NCBI GenBank assembly: GCA_023091665.1
Contig: JALJCQ010000001.1
Span: forward strand, 1,302,001-1,366,000
Origin: Pythium myriotylum
Lineage: Eukaryota; Oomycota; Peronosporomycetes; Pythiales; Pythiaceae
DNA: 64,000 nt
Direction of reading: 5' to 3'
Positions 21,626 to 34,105 of the stretch are shown in pieces. The notes below the pieces were generated by a model. That model saw only the letters and a program-made list of their open reading frames with translations. It had not been told where the DNA came from and made no database searches. The translations under genes were made by a program, and so were the position numbers. How positions within the stretch are numbered: position 1 is the stretch's first letter; each line of letters begins with the position of its first letter.

Positions 21626-24600
21626 TTACTTGAAGCGTAGGCTCTCGAAGTAAGACAAACGCTCGTCCATGAACTGAATCATCCCTTCCTTTTCGTCAAG
21701 TGTCGCCTTCAATTTGAGAATAGTTGTCCTACAATTGAGATAAAGATCTCCTGTTAGGTCTGATCTCAACGCAGTCTGTGCACAGCGTTATCGTGAAACT
21801 CACCGAAGCTGGGCAACTTCACTGGGAGGTGGCAGCGGGATCTGCGAAGTGGTCAGTGACACGGAACCTGTGTCTGTCGTCAAATCAGTTTCCGTCGAGG
21901 CATCCATAACCTGTTACGATAAACTCAGCGGTCGTGTAGACAGAAACAATGCTTGATGCAGACAATACCTGATGATGTTGTCCGATTTGGAGAGTTTGCT
22001 TTGTTACAGTCGCCTGGCAAGAGGTTGGAGTACGAGGCAATGGCCACACCTCTTCACGATTTCCACCATCCACAAGTCTCCCGATCCCATCAGTTTCGGC
22101 GATGGATCGTAGCTGCTGTTTCACGTCTTTCGAAGAAGCTTTCTCATCGTGTAGGATGACATGTGAGAACCACTCGTCAAGACTAGTAAGGTGATTAAGC
22201 ACCACTTGTTGCTTTAAACTGTCGCCCTCAGCTGCACCCGCAACAATCTTTTTCGAACCTACTTCCTCGGTATTACCCCACGGATAAGATGGGTCAAACG
22301 TCTGCTTTAGATTTTGCACATGTTCCGTCGATGATTCTGTTTCATACTGCATCACACGCCCAGGTGGTTGCCCTTTATCCAACCGACCCGAAACGATCCC
22401 AGCGTTGCATAATGCTGTCGAGAAGTGCTCTTCAAGGTCAGGTAATCGAAATTCATTGCTTGCATTCGACGGGTTCTCTGATTCAGCCACACGCGCCGTC
22501 ATCTCGTCAAGCTGTTCCTGAAGTTCCTGGATACGTACATGCATGTCGCTCATGAGCCCGTTGTACTTGCTCTCCCAGTCAATAGAGTCGCTGTCGCCGC
22601 ATAGAGAACGAAGGCTTTCATAGCGGCTCTCCGCATCACGAAGGCGCGCTTCTAATACGTTGGTGCGTTCACTCGTTCTAGCCCCGCTACCGAAGTCAGA
22701 ATCACTCTTGTCCTTCTCAAGCGCGATAACTTGCTGTTGCAAGGACTTGACGTCTGCTTCAGACTGAAAGAGTTTAGCACGCTGTGTCACATACGTTGCT
22801 GCGAGTGCCTCGTACTGTGTTGACAGATCCCGAAGTTGTTCTGCAGCACGTTCCGCATCAGCCTGAAGTTGCTGCGAAACAGCGTATTCGACAATGTGCT
22901 TGGCCGTCATAGTTACCAATTCTTCATTGAGTCGAATCACTTGACCGCGCACAGTTCGTAGCTCGTCTCGAACACAACAAACCTCAGATTTGTGGGCCGT
23001 TATGTCTATAGTTCGTTCTACAAGCAAGGCTGCAAACTGCCTCTCTTGAGCTGCTAGATCGGCAACAGCTTTGACCTCCGCAGAACGAGCTTTCGCAAGA
23101 TCATCCTCTACACGAGCAAGCAATAAGCTCTGGGCCCAGAACTCGGACGCCAAATTCGAATATCGGGCTTCAGTGCTACCCAAAGCCATTTCAAACTCAC
23201 GCCTTTCTTCATCAACAATCTCAAACCTAGCGACAGCTTCGCGTTGCATATCGGAGGCTAAACACCACTGAGCATCCATTTCGGCAACTTGCGCAGACAA
23301 ACCAACTAAACGACTTCGACACTCATCCAATTCCAACTGACAGCTCAAGCGATCATTCATAACAACACAATAATGTTCCTCCAGTGCGCATAGCGCGCTC
23401 TCCAGCTCCGACACTCGGCACGACGCCTCCGCGTGCCGACCCACCGCCGCAGACAGCTCGCCTTCCAGACGCACACACAGCTCCGTCTCACGAGCCGCCG
23501 ACGACGCCTCCAGCTCCTCCTGCTTCGTCTCCAGCTCCGTCACACGCGCACGAGCCACAGACAGCTCGACACACAACCGAGACATCTCTTCCTGCGACGC
23601 ACTCTCACGCACACGCAGCTCGTCGCTCTCACCTGTCAACACCGACACTTGCTGCTCCAGACCCGCCTTCAACGCCCTCAGACTCCTCACCTCTTCCTCC
23701 AGACTCGTCCTCTGCTGCTCCAACGCACACTCGCTCGCACACAACGTAGCCACGCGCTTCTCCAGAACAGCCTTCTCCTCGCTCAACTGAGTGTTCGCGT
23801 CCCCAACGCACACACGCTCTCGCTCCGACGACGCCAGCTGCTCCGTCATCCACGATAACCGACACTCCACATCCTCCACGCGCGACGTCGCCACCAACAG
23901 CTCGTTCTGCACGCACGCGTGCTGCTCCTCCAGTCCGCGCAGCGCGCTCTCCAGCTCCGACACTCGGCACGACGCCTCCGCGTGCCGACCCACCGCCGCA
24001 GACAGCTCGCCTTCCAGACGCACACACAGCTCCGTCTCACGAGCCGCCGACGACGCCTCCAGCTCCTCCTGCTTCGTCTCCAGCTCCGTCACACGCGCAC
24101 GAGCCACAGACAGCTCGACACACAACCGAGACATCTCTTCCTGCGACGCACTCTCACGCACACGCAGCTCGTCGCTCTCACCTGTCAACACCGACACTTG
24201 CTGCTCCAGACCCGCCTTCAACGCCCTCAGACTCCTCACCTCTTCCTCCAGACTCGTCCTCTGCTGCTCCAACGCACACTCGCTCGCACACAACGTAGCC
24301 ACGCGCTTCTCCAGAACAGCCTTCTCCTCGCTCAACTGAGTGTTCGCGTCCCCAACGCACACACGCTCTCGCTCCGACGACGCCAGCTGCTCCGTCATCC
24401 ACGATAACCGACACTCCACATCCTCCACGCGCGACGTCGCCACCAACAGCTCGTTCTGCACGCACGCGTGCTGCTCCTCCAGTCCGCGCAGCGCGCTCTC
24501 CAGCTCCGACACTCGGCACGACGCCTCCGCGTGCCGACCCACCGCCGCAGACAGCTCGCCTTCCAGACGCACACACAGCTCCGTCTCACGAGCCGCCGAC

Positions 24601-27600
24601 GACGCCTCCAGCTCCTCCTGCTTCGTCTCCAGCTCCGTCACACGCGCACGAGCCACAGACAGCTCGACACACAACCGAGACATCTCTTCCTGCGACGCAT
24701 CCTCACGCACACGCAGCTCGTCGCTCTCACCTGTCAACACCGACACTTGCTGCTCCAGACCCGCCTTCAACGCCCTCAGACTCCTCACCTCTTCCTCCAG
24801 ACTCGTCCTCTGCTGCTCCAACGCACACTCGCTCGCACACAACGCAGCCACGCGCTTCTCCAGAACAGCCTTCTCCTCGCTCAACTGAGTGTTCGCGTCC
24901 CCAACGCACACACGCTCTCGCTCCGACGACGCCAGCTGCTCCGTCATCCACGATAACCGACACTCCACATCCTCCACGCGCGACGTCGCCACCAACAGCT
25001 CGTTCTGCACGCACGCGTGCTGCTCCTCCAGTCCGCGCAGCGCGCTCTCCAGCTCCGACACTCGGCACGACGCCTCCGCGTGCCGACCCACCGCCGCAGA
25101 CAGCTCGCCTTCCAGACGCACACACAGCTCCGTCTCACGAGCCGCCGACGACGCCTCCAGCTCCTCCTGCTTCGTCTCCAGCTCCGTCACACGCGCACGA
25201 GCCACAGACAGCTCGACACACAACCGAGACATCTCTTCCTGCGACGCATCCTCACGCACACGCAGCTCGTCGCTCTCACCTGTCAACACCGACACTTGCT
25301 GCTCCAGACCCGCCTTCAACGCCCTCAGACTCCTCACCTCTTCCTCCAGACTCGTCCTCTGCTGCTCCAACGCACACTCGCTCGCACACAACGCAGCCAC
25401 GCGCTTCTCCAGAACAGCCTTCTCCTCGCTCAACTGAGTGTTCGCGTCCCCAACGCACACACGCTCTCGCTCCGACGACGCCAGCTGCTCCGTCATCCAC
25501 GATAACCGACACTCCACATCCTCCACGCGCGACGTCGCCACCAACAGCTCGTTCTGCACGCACGCGTGCTGCTCCTCCAGTCCGCGCAGCGCGCTCTCCA
25601 GCTCCGACACTCGGCACGACGCCTCCGCGTGCCGACCCACCGCCGCAGACAGCTCGCCTTCCAGACGCACACACAGCTCCGTCTCACGAGCCGCCGACGA
25701 CGCCTCCAGCTCCTCCTGCTTCGTCTCCAGCTCCGTCACACGCGCACGAGCCACAGACAGCTCGACACACAACCGAGACATCTCTTCCTGCGACGCATCC
25801 TCACGCACACGCAGCTCGTCGCTCTCACCTGTCAACACCGACACTTGCTGCTCCAGACCCGCCTTCAACGCCCTCAGACTCCTCACCTCTTCCTCCAGAC
25901 TCGTCCTCTGCTGCTCCAACGCACACTCGCTCGCACACAACGTAGCCACGCGCTTCTCCAGAACAGCCTTCTCCTCGCTCAACTGAGTGTTCGCGTCCCC
26001 AACGCACACACGCTCTCGCTCCGACGACGCCAGCTGCTCCGTCATCCACGATAACCGACACTCCACATCCTCCACGCGCGACGTCGCCACCAACAGCTCG
26101 TTCTGCACGCACGCGTGCTGCTCCTCCAGTCCGCGCAGCGCGCTCTCCAGCTCCGACACTCGGCACGACGCCTCCGCGTGCCGACCCACCGCCGCAGACA
26201 GCTCGCCTTCCAGACGCACACACAGCTCCGTCTCACGAGCCGCCGACGACGCCTCCAGCTCCTCCTGCTTCGTCTCCAGCTCCGTCACACGCGCACGAGC
26301 CACAGACAGCTCGACACACAACCGAGACATCTCTTCCTGCGACGCATCCTCACGCACACGCAGCTCGTCGCTCTCACCTGTCAACACCGACACTTGCTGC
26401 TCCAGACCCGCCTTCAACGCCCTCAGACTCCTCACCTCTTCCTCCAGACTCGTCCTCTGCTGCTCCAACGCACACTCGCTCGCACACAACGTAGCCACGC
26501 GCTTCTCCAGAACAGCCTTCTCCTCGCTCAACTGAGTGTTCGCGTCCCCAACGCACACACGCTCTCGCTCCGACGACGCCAGCTGCTCCGTCATCCACGA
26601 TAACCGACACTCCACATCCTCCACGCGCGACGTCGCCACCAACAGCTCGTTCTGCACGCACGCGTGCTGCTCCTCCAGTCCGCGCAGCGCGCTCTCCAGC
26701 TCCGACACTCGGCACGACGCCTCCGCGTGCCGACCCACCGCCGCAGACAGCTCGCCTTCCAGACGCACACACAGCTCCGTCTCACGAGCCGCCGACGACG
26801 CCTCCAGCTCCTCCTGCTTCGTCTCCAGCTCCGTCACACGCGCACGAGCCACAGACAGCTCGACACACAACCGAGACATCTCTTCCTGCGACGCATCCTC
26901 ACGCACACGCAGCTCGTCGCTCTCACCTGTCAACACCGACACTTGCTGCTCCAGACCCGCCTTCAACGCCCTCAGACTCCTCACCTCTTCCTCCAGACTC
27001 GTCCTCTGCTGCTCCAACGCACACTCGCTCGCACACAACGCAGCCACGCGCTTCTCCAGAACAGCCTTCTCCTCGCTCAACTGAGTGTTCGCGTCCCCAA
27101 CGCACACACGCTCTCGCTCCGACGACGCCAGCTGCTCCGTCATCCACGATAACCGACACTCCACATCCTCCACGCGCGACGTCGCCACCAACAGCTCGTT
27201 CTGCACGCACGCGTGCTGCTCCTCCAGTCCGCGCAGCGCGCTCTCCAGCTCCGACACTCGGCACGACGCCTCCGCGTGCCGACCCACCGCCGCAGACAGC
27301 TCGCCTTCCAGACGCACACACAGCTCCGTCTCACGAGCCGCCGACGACGCCTCCAGCTCCTCCTGCTTCGTCTCCAGCTCCGTCACACGCGCACGAGCCA
27401 CAGACAGCTCGACACACAACCGAGACATCTCTTCCTGCGACGCATCCTCACGCACACGCAGCTCGTCGCTCTCACCTGTCAACACCGACACTTGCTGCTC
27501 CAGACCCGCCTTCAACGCCCTCAGACTCCTCACCTCTTCCTCCAGACTCGTCCTCTGCTGCTCCAACGCACACTCGCTCGCACACAACGTAGCCACGCGC

Positions 27601-30600
27601 TTCTCCAGAACAGCCTTCTCCTCGCTCAACTGAGTGTTCGCGTCCCCAACGCACACACGCTCTCGCTCCGACGACGCCAGCTGCTCCGTCATCCACGATA
27701 ACCGACACTCCACATCCTCCACGCGCGACGTCGCCACCAACAGCTCGTTCTGCACGCACGCGTGCTGCTCCTCCAGTCCGCGCAGCGCGCTCTCCAGCTC
27801 CGACACTCGGCACGACGCCTCCGCGTGCCGACCCACCGCCGCAGACAGCTCGCCTTCCAGACGCACACACAGCTCCGTCTCACGAGCCGCCGACGACGCC
27901 TCCAGCTCCTCCTGCTTCGTCTCCAGCTCCGTCACACGCGCACGAGCCACAGACAGCTCGACACACAACCGAGACATCTCTTCCTGCGACGCATCCTCAC
28001 GCACACGCAGCTCGTCGCTCTCACCTGTCAACACCGACACTTGCTGCTCCAGACCCGCCTTCAACGCCCTCAGACTCCTCACCTCTTCCTCCAGACTCGT
28101 CCTCTGCTGCTCCAACGCACACTCGCTCGCACACAACGCAGCCACGCGCTTCTCCAGAACAGCCTTCTCCTCGCTCAACTGAGTGTTCGCGTCCCCAACG
28201 CACACACGCTCTCGCTCCGACGACGCCAGCTGCTCCGTCATCCACGATAACCGACACTCCACATCCTCCACGCGCGACGTCGCCACCAACAGCTCGTTCT
28301 GCACGCACGCGTGCTGCTCCTCCAGTCCGCGCAGCGCGCTCTCCAGCTCCGACACTCGGCACGACGCCTCCGCGTGCCGACCCACCGCCGCAGACAGCTC
28401 GCCTTCCAGACGCACACACAGCTCCGTCTCACGAGCCGCCGACGACGCCTCCAGCTCCTCCTGCTTCGTCTCCAGCTCCGTCACACGCGCACGAGCCACA
28501 GACAGCTCGACACACAACCGAGACATCTCTTCCTGCGACGCACTCTCACGCACACGCAGCTCGTCGCTCTCACCTGTCAACACCGACACTTGCTGCTCCA
28601 GACCCGCCTTCAACGCCCTCAGACTCCTCACCTCTTCCTCCAGACTCGTCCTCTGCTGCTCCAACGCACACTCGCTCGCACACAACGCAGCCACGCGCTT
28701 CTCCAGAACAGCCTTCTCCTCGCTCAACTGAGTGTTCGCGTCCCCAACGCACACACGCTCTCGCTCCGACGACGCCAGCTGCTCCGTCATCCACGATAAC
28801 CGACACTCCACATCCTCCACGCGCGACGTCACCACCAACAGCTCGTTCTGCACGCACGCGTGCTGCTGCTCAATTGTCCTTAACTGTGTTTGAAGTTCTG
28901 TGCAGTCGTGTTTTGCTTGGGTGATCGCTTGAGTTGATTGCTGGTAATGCTTGTGAGATTGGATCTGTACCTCTGAGAGACGGCGCTTGAAATCGATACA
29001 GTACCATGAAGCTTTGACGTACTCCGCTAGTCCAAAAAGGTGAAGCAGGGTTAGAGCAACTGGCTCGTCCAACGATGTCTGGCCTTTCTCCGACGCCAAA
29101 GCGTCTCTCCAAAGTTCCGGCCGGAGGATTTGGCTTTGGAAACTTGTCAGCTGTTCGTTGATTGACTCTGCAACATTGTTTACTGCAGCCAGTCCGCACA
29201 TTCGGTCGCAAACATGACGCAAGACATGCAAACAAAAAACGGTTAGAAGTGCCTCGACTCGCTCATATAACGCAACCTTCCGTTGGAGAAACTTGTCGAA
29301 CGCATTTTCATCCGCGAGTGCACTAGCGTCAACCGCATATCCTGATATTGTGATTCGGAAATCTTCAAGTTGATGGACAATTTTGACCAGGGATCGTTCT
29401 ATGCACTTGATTAGCTGGCGTTCAGTTCCTGTGATTTTGTTGAACGGGTATGCTGCGAAGCCGAGTCGATCCGATGAATTAAAAGGATTTTGCCTCCTTC
29501 GAATGATTTGATCCGTCGGACCAAGATATTTCCGAGCCATGTCGACAACCTCTAAGCACCTGCTGATTCTTGCCTGAACTTGCTGCTTGTACTTTCCAAG
29601 TGCAGCAGCCACCCTGTGCCTGTGTTGGGGAGATGACAAGTTTCGGCAAGACATGGACTCCCTCTTTCCCTGCTTATCTTCGAAAGCCTCTACGGCTGCT
29701 GCAGCCGCTTCAATACTTTCTTCAAGTGCTCGGTCTAGTTCGAAGTCACTGACACCCGATAGCTCCAGCGTCAGGATTGCAGGGTTGTCACCGAAGCTTG
29801 TGCACGGAATGGAGGAACTACAGCTCGAATCAAACGGTGATAGGCAGATCTCCATGGCTTTACTGAACGTCATGATATCATCTTCTTCTTCCCGACTGTT
29901 TCCTGCTAATACTTCCAATGGGTTGAGCTCAAGCGTGAGGTCGAATCTCTCGTGAGCTGCTTCCAGTCGTTCTCTTGTTTCAATACCATCTAGAGCCTCA
30001 GCCTGCACTTGTCCATCAAACAAAATGGAATCCACGACAGTTGCGCAAAGGGTCTGTAGAGCACATGTACCATCAGTTGAGATATCTCGAGCGATAGTAT
30101 GCGAGTTTGTTGGAGCGGTGTTGGATACAACAAGACCCTCTAGAGTTGAAGTAAGCGGACTTACGCCGTCGCTCGGGTGAGAAATATGTTGTTCATGTCG
30201 TGCCGGAGGACTTTTATGGAGGGAAACTGATGCCTCGACCAACAGTCCATTTGCTCTCCATCGCTCAAATGCGTGAGCCGTACGCTGGAAAACAAAGCGA
30301 CGACGAGTCTCGATCATATTCAACAGCACAACTTGTTTTCGAACAGCAGACACAACTCTCTCTTCCTCAGCTTCTTGTCGCTGGTTCTCGGCCATTCTCA
30401 TGGTCGCTAACTCGATTTGTTGTTGTTGAAGTTCTCTATCTTTCTTTTTCAGCTGCATTTTCAGCTTAGCGATCTCGTGTTCAAGCTTTGCTTTGTCAAC
30501 CTCACTAAAGGATATTACTGGGTATTGAAGACATGAATTGTCGCTCTCTTGCTTCGGCTGGACTGTTTTACTTGAATGTGTCGACGACGGGGTGCGACAT

Positions 30601-32570
30601 TCGGTCGACTTGGTGACCATGCAGTCAGGAATATCGCACTGCTCCATATTCTTGGGATCCACAAGTTTTGCTAGGATTCGGGTCTCGAGTGGGGCAGACT
30701 GTGATACCGTTGTTCTTGACTGGAGCTTGGCCTTGAGTTCCGAGATCTCCCGGCGAAGCTCTTGAACAAGTTCTAAGCTGTTTTCAGTATTTACCTTCAC
30801 CGTGTTGACTACATTTATAGCTCGCTCAATGTATTTCAAAGTGCCCAATGTTTCCTCGTAGTGGATACAACAAGGGCTAATCGCTGCAAGCATCACGGTT
30901 TTGGCGTTCCCGCCGAGGCTTTCCTTCAACAATCTTGTCAACACAGAATTTCTGTAAGGAACAAACGCAGATATAGTGCTAGAGGTCGCGTGCCTCTGTG
31001 TACCCCCAGTAAGCACAGAAGATCTCTTTGATAGGGCACTGATAACATCTGCAAGCGTCGAGAGTGAGCGATTGATGCTTCCAGCTTCCTTGAGTCTTTG
31101 ACCGCTGGCCCCTGAAATGTCCGCGCGTTCACTCCCAGCCAAGTCGACCAAGCAAATCTTACTCTTTTTTGCGAATATTGTTAACCCAGCAACCCTCCCA
31201 GCATCATCCCCCGGAATAGGATCTGCCATCCACGATGCGCCCGTCAACGATGCAGCACTCAATCGTAAGCTTGGACTATGCTGCTTCACATATATCGTCA
31301 AAATTGCATGGGATCGCGAAGATCTTTGATTGAGGTTCGTTGCCGCGACTGAACGAACGCGATTGCCTTCATCTATGAGAGCTACAATATCTTGAAAGTT
31401 CTCGACACTTCGGCTTTTCGCATTTTCAACATATACTCCATCTTCTGGGCTCTCTCGAACCTTCAGCGACTCTTTTCCAGCCGGTGCTGGAGCACCAGCT
31501 AATAGATCGTAGACGCGTTCGTGATACACTTCAACATAGCTTATCTGAACGGAGAAGCGGCAATTCTGACCCGTCGACTGGGCTTGCAGACGAGCGTTAT
31601 CAATCTTGTCAAAGAGACCACGGCAGACGCGGGGTATGATCCCTTGTCGAGGATGAGCGCCAGGAGGGATCTCTTCGGAACTTACAGCGAGCAATGGCGT
31701 CGAGCGAAAGTCGGACGTATCCCCAGTCATTGTGTATGTCTTGCCTGCACTGGTCTGGCCGTATGCAAATATCGAGCAATTGTATCCTTTCCAAGCTGAT
31801 TCGATCGCAAACATCCCAAGCTCTTCATAAATCACACTCTGAGTTGCAAAGGATCGACCAGATGATCGATCGTACGACCAGAAACTGAAGTCAAAGTGAA
31901 AGTCATGAGTAAATTGGGTCGAGTGAGGATTCATCTGGGCTGCATCATCTGCGCTTTTGCCGTTCGAATCTAGAAGGGAAATTGGATTTACGATTCGTGT
32001 CCAGTTCCCCCGGTTAGAGATTTGGGTGCCCATATCGATGATCCGTCGGCATCCGGATTTTCTCTCGGACGTAAACATGGGGCGCACTCGGACTGCTGTA
32101 ATGATATGGTTTTCGCCTGATACGAACGCTGTGCTACAAGCGGAGCTTACGGCATCGTCGTCGTGCTCAACTCGTGCCTCGCCTTGATTTCCGTCGTCAT
32201 TGTTGGAATCATTTTCTCTTGCCACAACAGCTGATGACCGAATTGGGGCTTGTGCTGAATCTGAGTAGACAAAATTTGTCGACCTTAATGACCGGACACC
32301 ATAAAGCTTACTAGAATTGTAAGATGATGATGGTATTTGACCACGGTTGTTTCGTTCAGCTGGCAATGGAGTTTCACGACGTGGTCGAGTCAACGTAGGC
32401 ACCGGAATTCGCGACATGGGCGCAGATGAAAGTGGCGGCTCTCGTCTCTCGGAGATGACACCGTCAGAGGTCAAGCCTAACCCACTCAAAGCAGCACAAG
32501 CGTTCGCCGGGGCAGAAGTCGAGAGACTCCGCGGCCGGTAGCGGCTGCTATCTGCTCGTCCGTTGAACAT
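21626..32570 (-). CDS. Giant kinesin motor protein with ten-unit coiled-coil repeat array
   Basis: About 3,603 aa. A huge first exon (32570-21969) is followed by two small 3' exons; introns about 21911-21968 and 21729-21803, the last exon ending ...YFESLRFK. After a 150-residue Ser/Arg-rich leader, the motor starts at VRVRPMF (about residue 161). The P-loop is GQTSAGKT (271-278), switch I contains SSRSH (417-421) and switch II is DLAGSE (476-481), so ATP hydrolysis should be intact. The arrangement fits the N-terminal-motor, kinesin-3-like group, but I see no FHA domain after the motor. Residues about 1235-3063 are ten tandem 183-aa coiled-coil units of near-identical DNA. The motor is flanked by further coiled coil up to the C-terminus. 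Microtubule plus-end transport or spindle/flagellar function is inferred only from the motor. Confidence 0.88.
23385..28866 (-). repeat. Ten tandem 549-bp repeats inside the kinesin coding sequence
   Basis: The unit is exactly 549 bp (183 codons), so frame is kept. Landmarks recur at 23791, 24340, 24889 and so on up to 28183. Each unit encodes helical heptads beginning EEQHACVQNELLV and including RLSWMTEQLASSE and LRALKAGLEQQVSVL. The copies are almost identical, with a few segregating sites such as VAALCAS versus VATLCAS and ESASQEE versus EDASQEE. The outermost units are slightly degraded at the array edges (EQQHACVQ at the N-terminal side, CALEEHYC at the C-terminal side). The region is unusually GC-rich and depleted in thymine on the plus strand compared with the rest of the gene. 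Copy number could be mis-assembled. Confidence 0.95.
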
Positions 32571-33030
32571 GAAGCGACCGTGAGCTTTGCTGTCAATCTC
32601 TCACATTCGCCACGCTACAATACAACGTCAACCAGGCTCTCGACGACGCGCACTATCTTGGTCGCCCATCAAGCGTCATCTCATGGCGTTCGAAACGCAC
32701 GCCATGATTCCTGAAACCTCTCCTTGTCGCTCGGCTCCAATTTAGAGCGCCAAATGCCACCCCAGGGAGGGTCAAATTCAACGAAAATTCACCCAAGAAT
32801 TAAACATAACTCAACGGCTGACGCCAAAAATGACGTTGAAGAACTGGCTCGCATCAACCCACGGATAAGATCGATGCTCACCAATTTAGCACAATCCACA
32901 GCCACAAGATCCTGGCCGGAAGGTATCTTCTCCAATTGGTATCTGTTCGGGTTGGATCGCTCACTGAGGGGAACTACAGCCCTTCTTCATTTTCCAACCT
33001 ACCTTCATTTCGGCTGACGCATCAACAGCA
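32571..33030. other. Divergent promoter region between kinesin and aquaglyceroporin
   Basis: 460 bp between start codons. It contains a short plus-strand open frame (32724-33017) with no recognisable protein, and an initiator-like motif close to the right end. No other structure seen. Confidence 0.5.
32985..33000 (+). promoter_or_regulatory. Oomycete-type initiator of the aquaglyceroporin gene
   Basis: CTTCATTTTCCAACC, about 30-45 bp before the ATG, fits the YTCATTYY core with a following C/A-rich flank as described for oomycete Inr-FPR promoters. A second CTTCATTTC lies at about 33004. Motif match only. Confidence 0.5.
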
Positions 33031-33942
33031 ATGCCCGGCGAAAAGTCACTCTTCCGCGCACACGACGACAGTAACTACTCGGACGATGTTTCACTCACGA
33101 CCGACGCCCCTATCGACCGGAAGGCTGTGCTGCGAGAAGGATATGCGGAGTTCCTTGGTACAATGATTTTAGTCCTCGTGGGCGACGGTGTAGTGTGTCA
33201 GACCGTCATCTCACAGGGGATCGAGACGAACCGAGCGCTCAAGAAGGAAACAAATCCGGATTTTACCAACTATGCCGGCGACTGGGGCACTATCTCATTC
33301 GGTTTCGGCATTGCACTGATGATGGGGCTGTACGCATCTGCCGGTGTAAGTGGTGGGCACTTGAATCCTGCTGTCACTGTCGCTATGTGCCGCCATGGGC
33401 GTCTCCCTTGGAAGAAGGCACCCTATTATATCGGTGCCCAGTTTGCCGGTGCCTTTGTCGGAGCAATGGTCGTGTTTTTTGGCTATTACGCCGGACTGAA
33501 GGAGCTTAATTCGTGGGAGCAGGGCACCGCTGGCATCTTCGCCACGTACCCCAAGGATCATGAAGGCCTCATCGCCGGTTTCCTCGATGAAGTCATCGGC
33601 AGCTTCTTGCTACTTGTCGGTATTTTTGCTGTCACGGACAAGTTCAACAACGAGGCAGATAACGGGATGAAGCCGGTGGTAATTGGAGTCATGCTCACTG
33701 GGATCGCGCTCTGCTTCGGTTACAACACCGGTTTCGCGCTGAACCCAGCGCGTGACTTCTCTCCACGTGTTTTCACGGCGCTAGCTGGCTGGGGATTCAA
33801 GGTCTTCACCTACGGAAATGGCTATTTCTGGGTACCATGCATCGCCCCATTCTTCGGAGCGCTTGCAGGCTCGGAGGCATACACCTTCCTTATTTCTCGC
33901 CACCACCCACCGACATTCGTGTCTTCCTCGGATGAGGCATGA
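33031..33942 (+). CDS. Aquaglyceroporin (MIP family)
   Basis: 303 aa, single exon. Six membrane helices with both half-helix loops intact: GGHLNPAVTVAM and GFALNPARDFSPR. The Asp after the second NPA (NPARD) is the usual mark of glycerol-conducting, GlpF-like channels, as opposed to strict water channels. A 30-residue acidic N-terminus (HDDSNYSDD) precedes the first helix, and the C-terminus ends in a short Ser-rich tail (VSSSDEA). It would pass glycerol, small polyols and water through the plasma or an internal membrane, with likely roles in osmotic adjustment. Oomycetes carry many such genes. Divergently placed to the kinesin gene. Confidence 0.93.
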   Translation: MPGEKSLFRAHDDSNYSDDVSLTTDAPIDRKAVLREGYAEFLGTMILVLVGDGVVCQTVISQGIETNRALKKETNPDFTNYAGDWGTISFGFGIALMMGLYASAGVSGGHLNPAVTVAMCRHGRLPWKKAPYYIGAQFAGAFVGAMVVFFGYYAGLKELNSWEQGTAGIFATYPKDHEGLIAGFLDEVIGSFLLLVGIFAVTDKFNNEADNGMKPVVIGVMLTGIALCFGYNTGFALNPARDFSPRVFTALAGWGFKVFTYGNGYFWVPCIAPFFGALAGSEAYTFLISRHHPPTFVSSSDEA

Positions 33943-34105
33943 TCGAGTCCTGGGGAGTGCCAGGTTCGCGACTTCCGAACTAAACTTCTTCAATTGCATT
34001 TCAACCTAATCCTCACAACAAAATAGTATTTAGTCGCAGCATATGGCAGGCCAAAACATGATTGGGAGTTCTGGGCTTTCGGCAAATGCTTGGATTTGGA
34101 TCGAC

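Noticed and set aside
23384..28857. Repeated 132, 162 and 182-aa open frames on both strands across the kinesin repeats
   Set aside because: They recur every 549 bp as shadows of the repeat; Ser/Thr/His/Arg-biased translations show no protein character.
23385..28866. CRISPR-like or satellite array
   Set aside because: Units are 549 bp, in frame, without spacers, and encode heptad coiled coil; this is coding repeat.
32724..33017. 97-aa plus-strand frame upstream of the aquaglyceroporin
   Set aside because: No domain or signal; overlaps the putative promoter and initiator.
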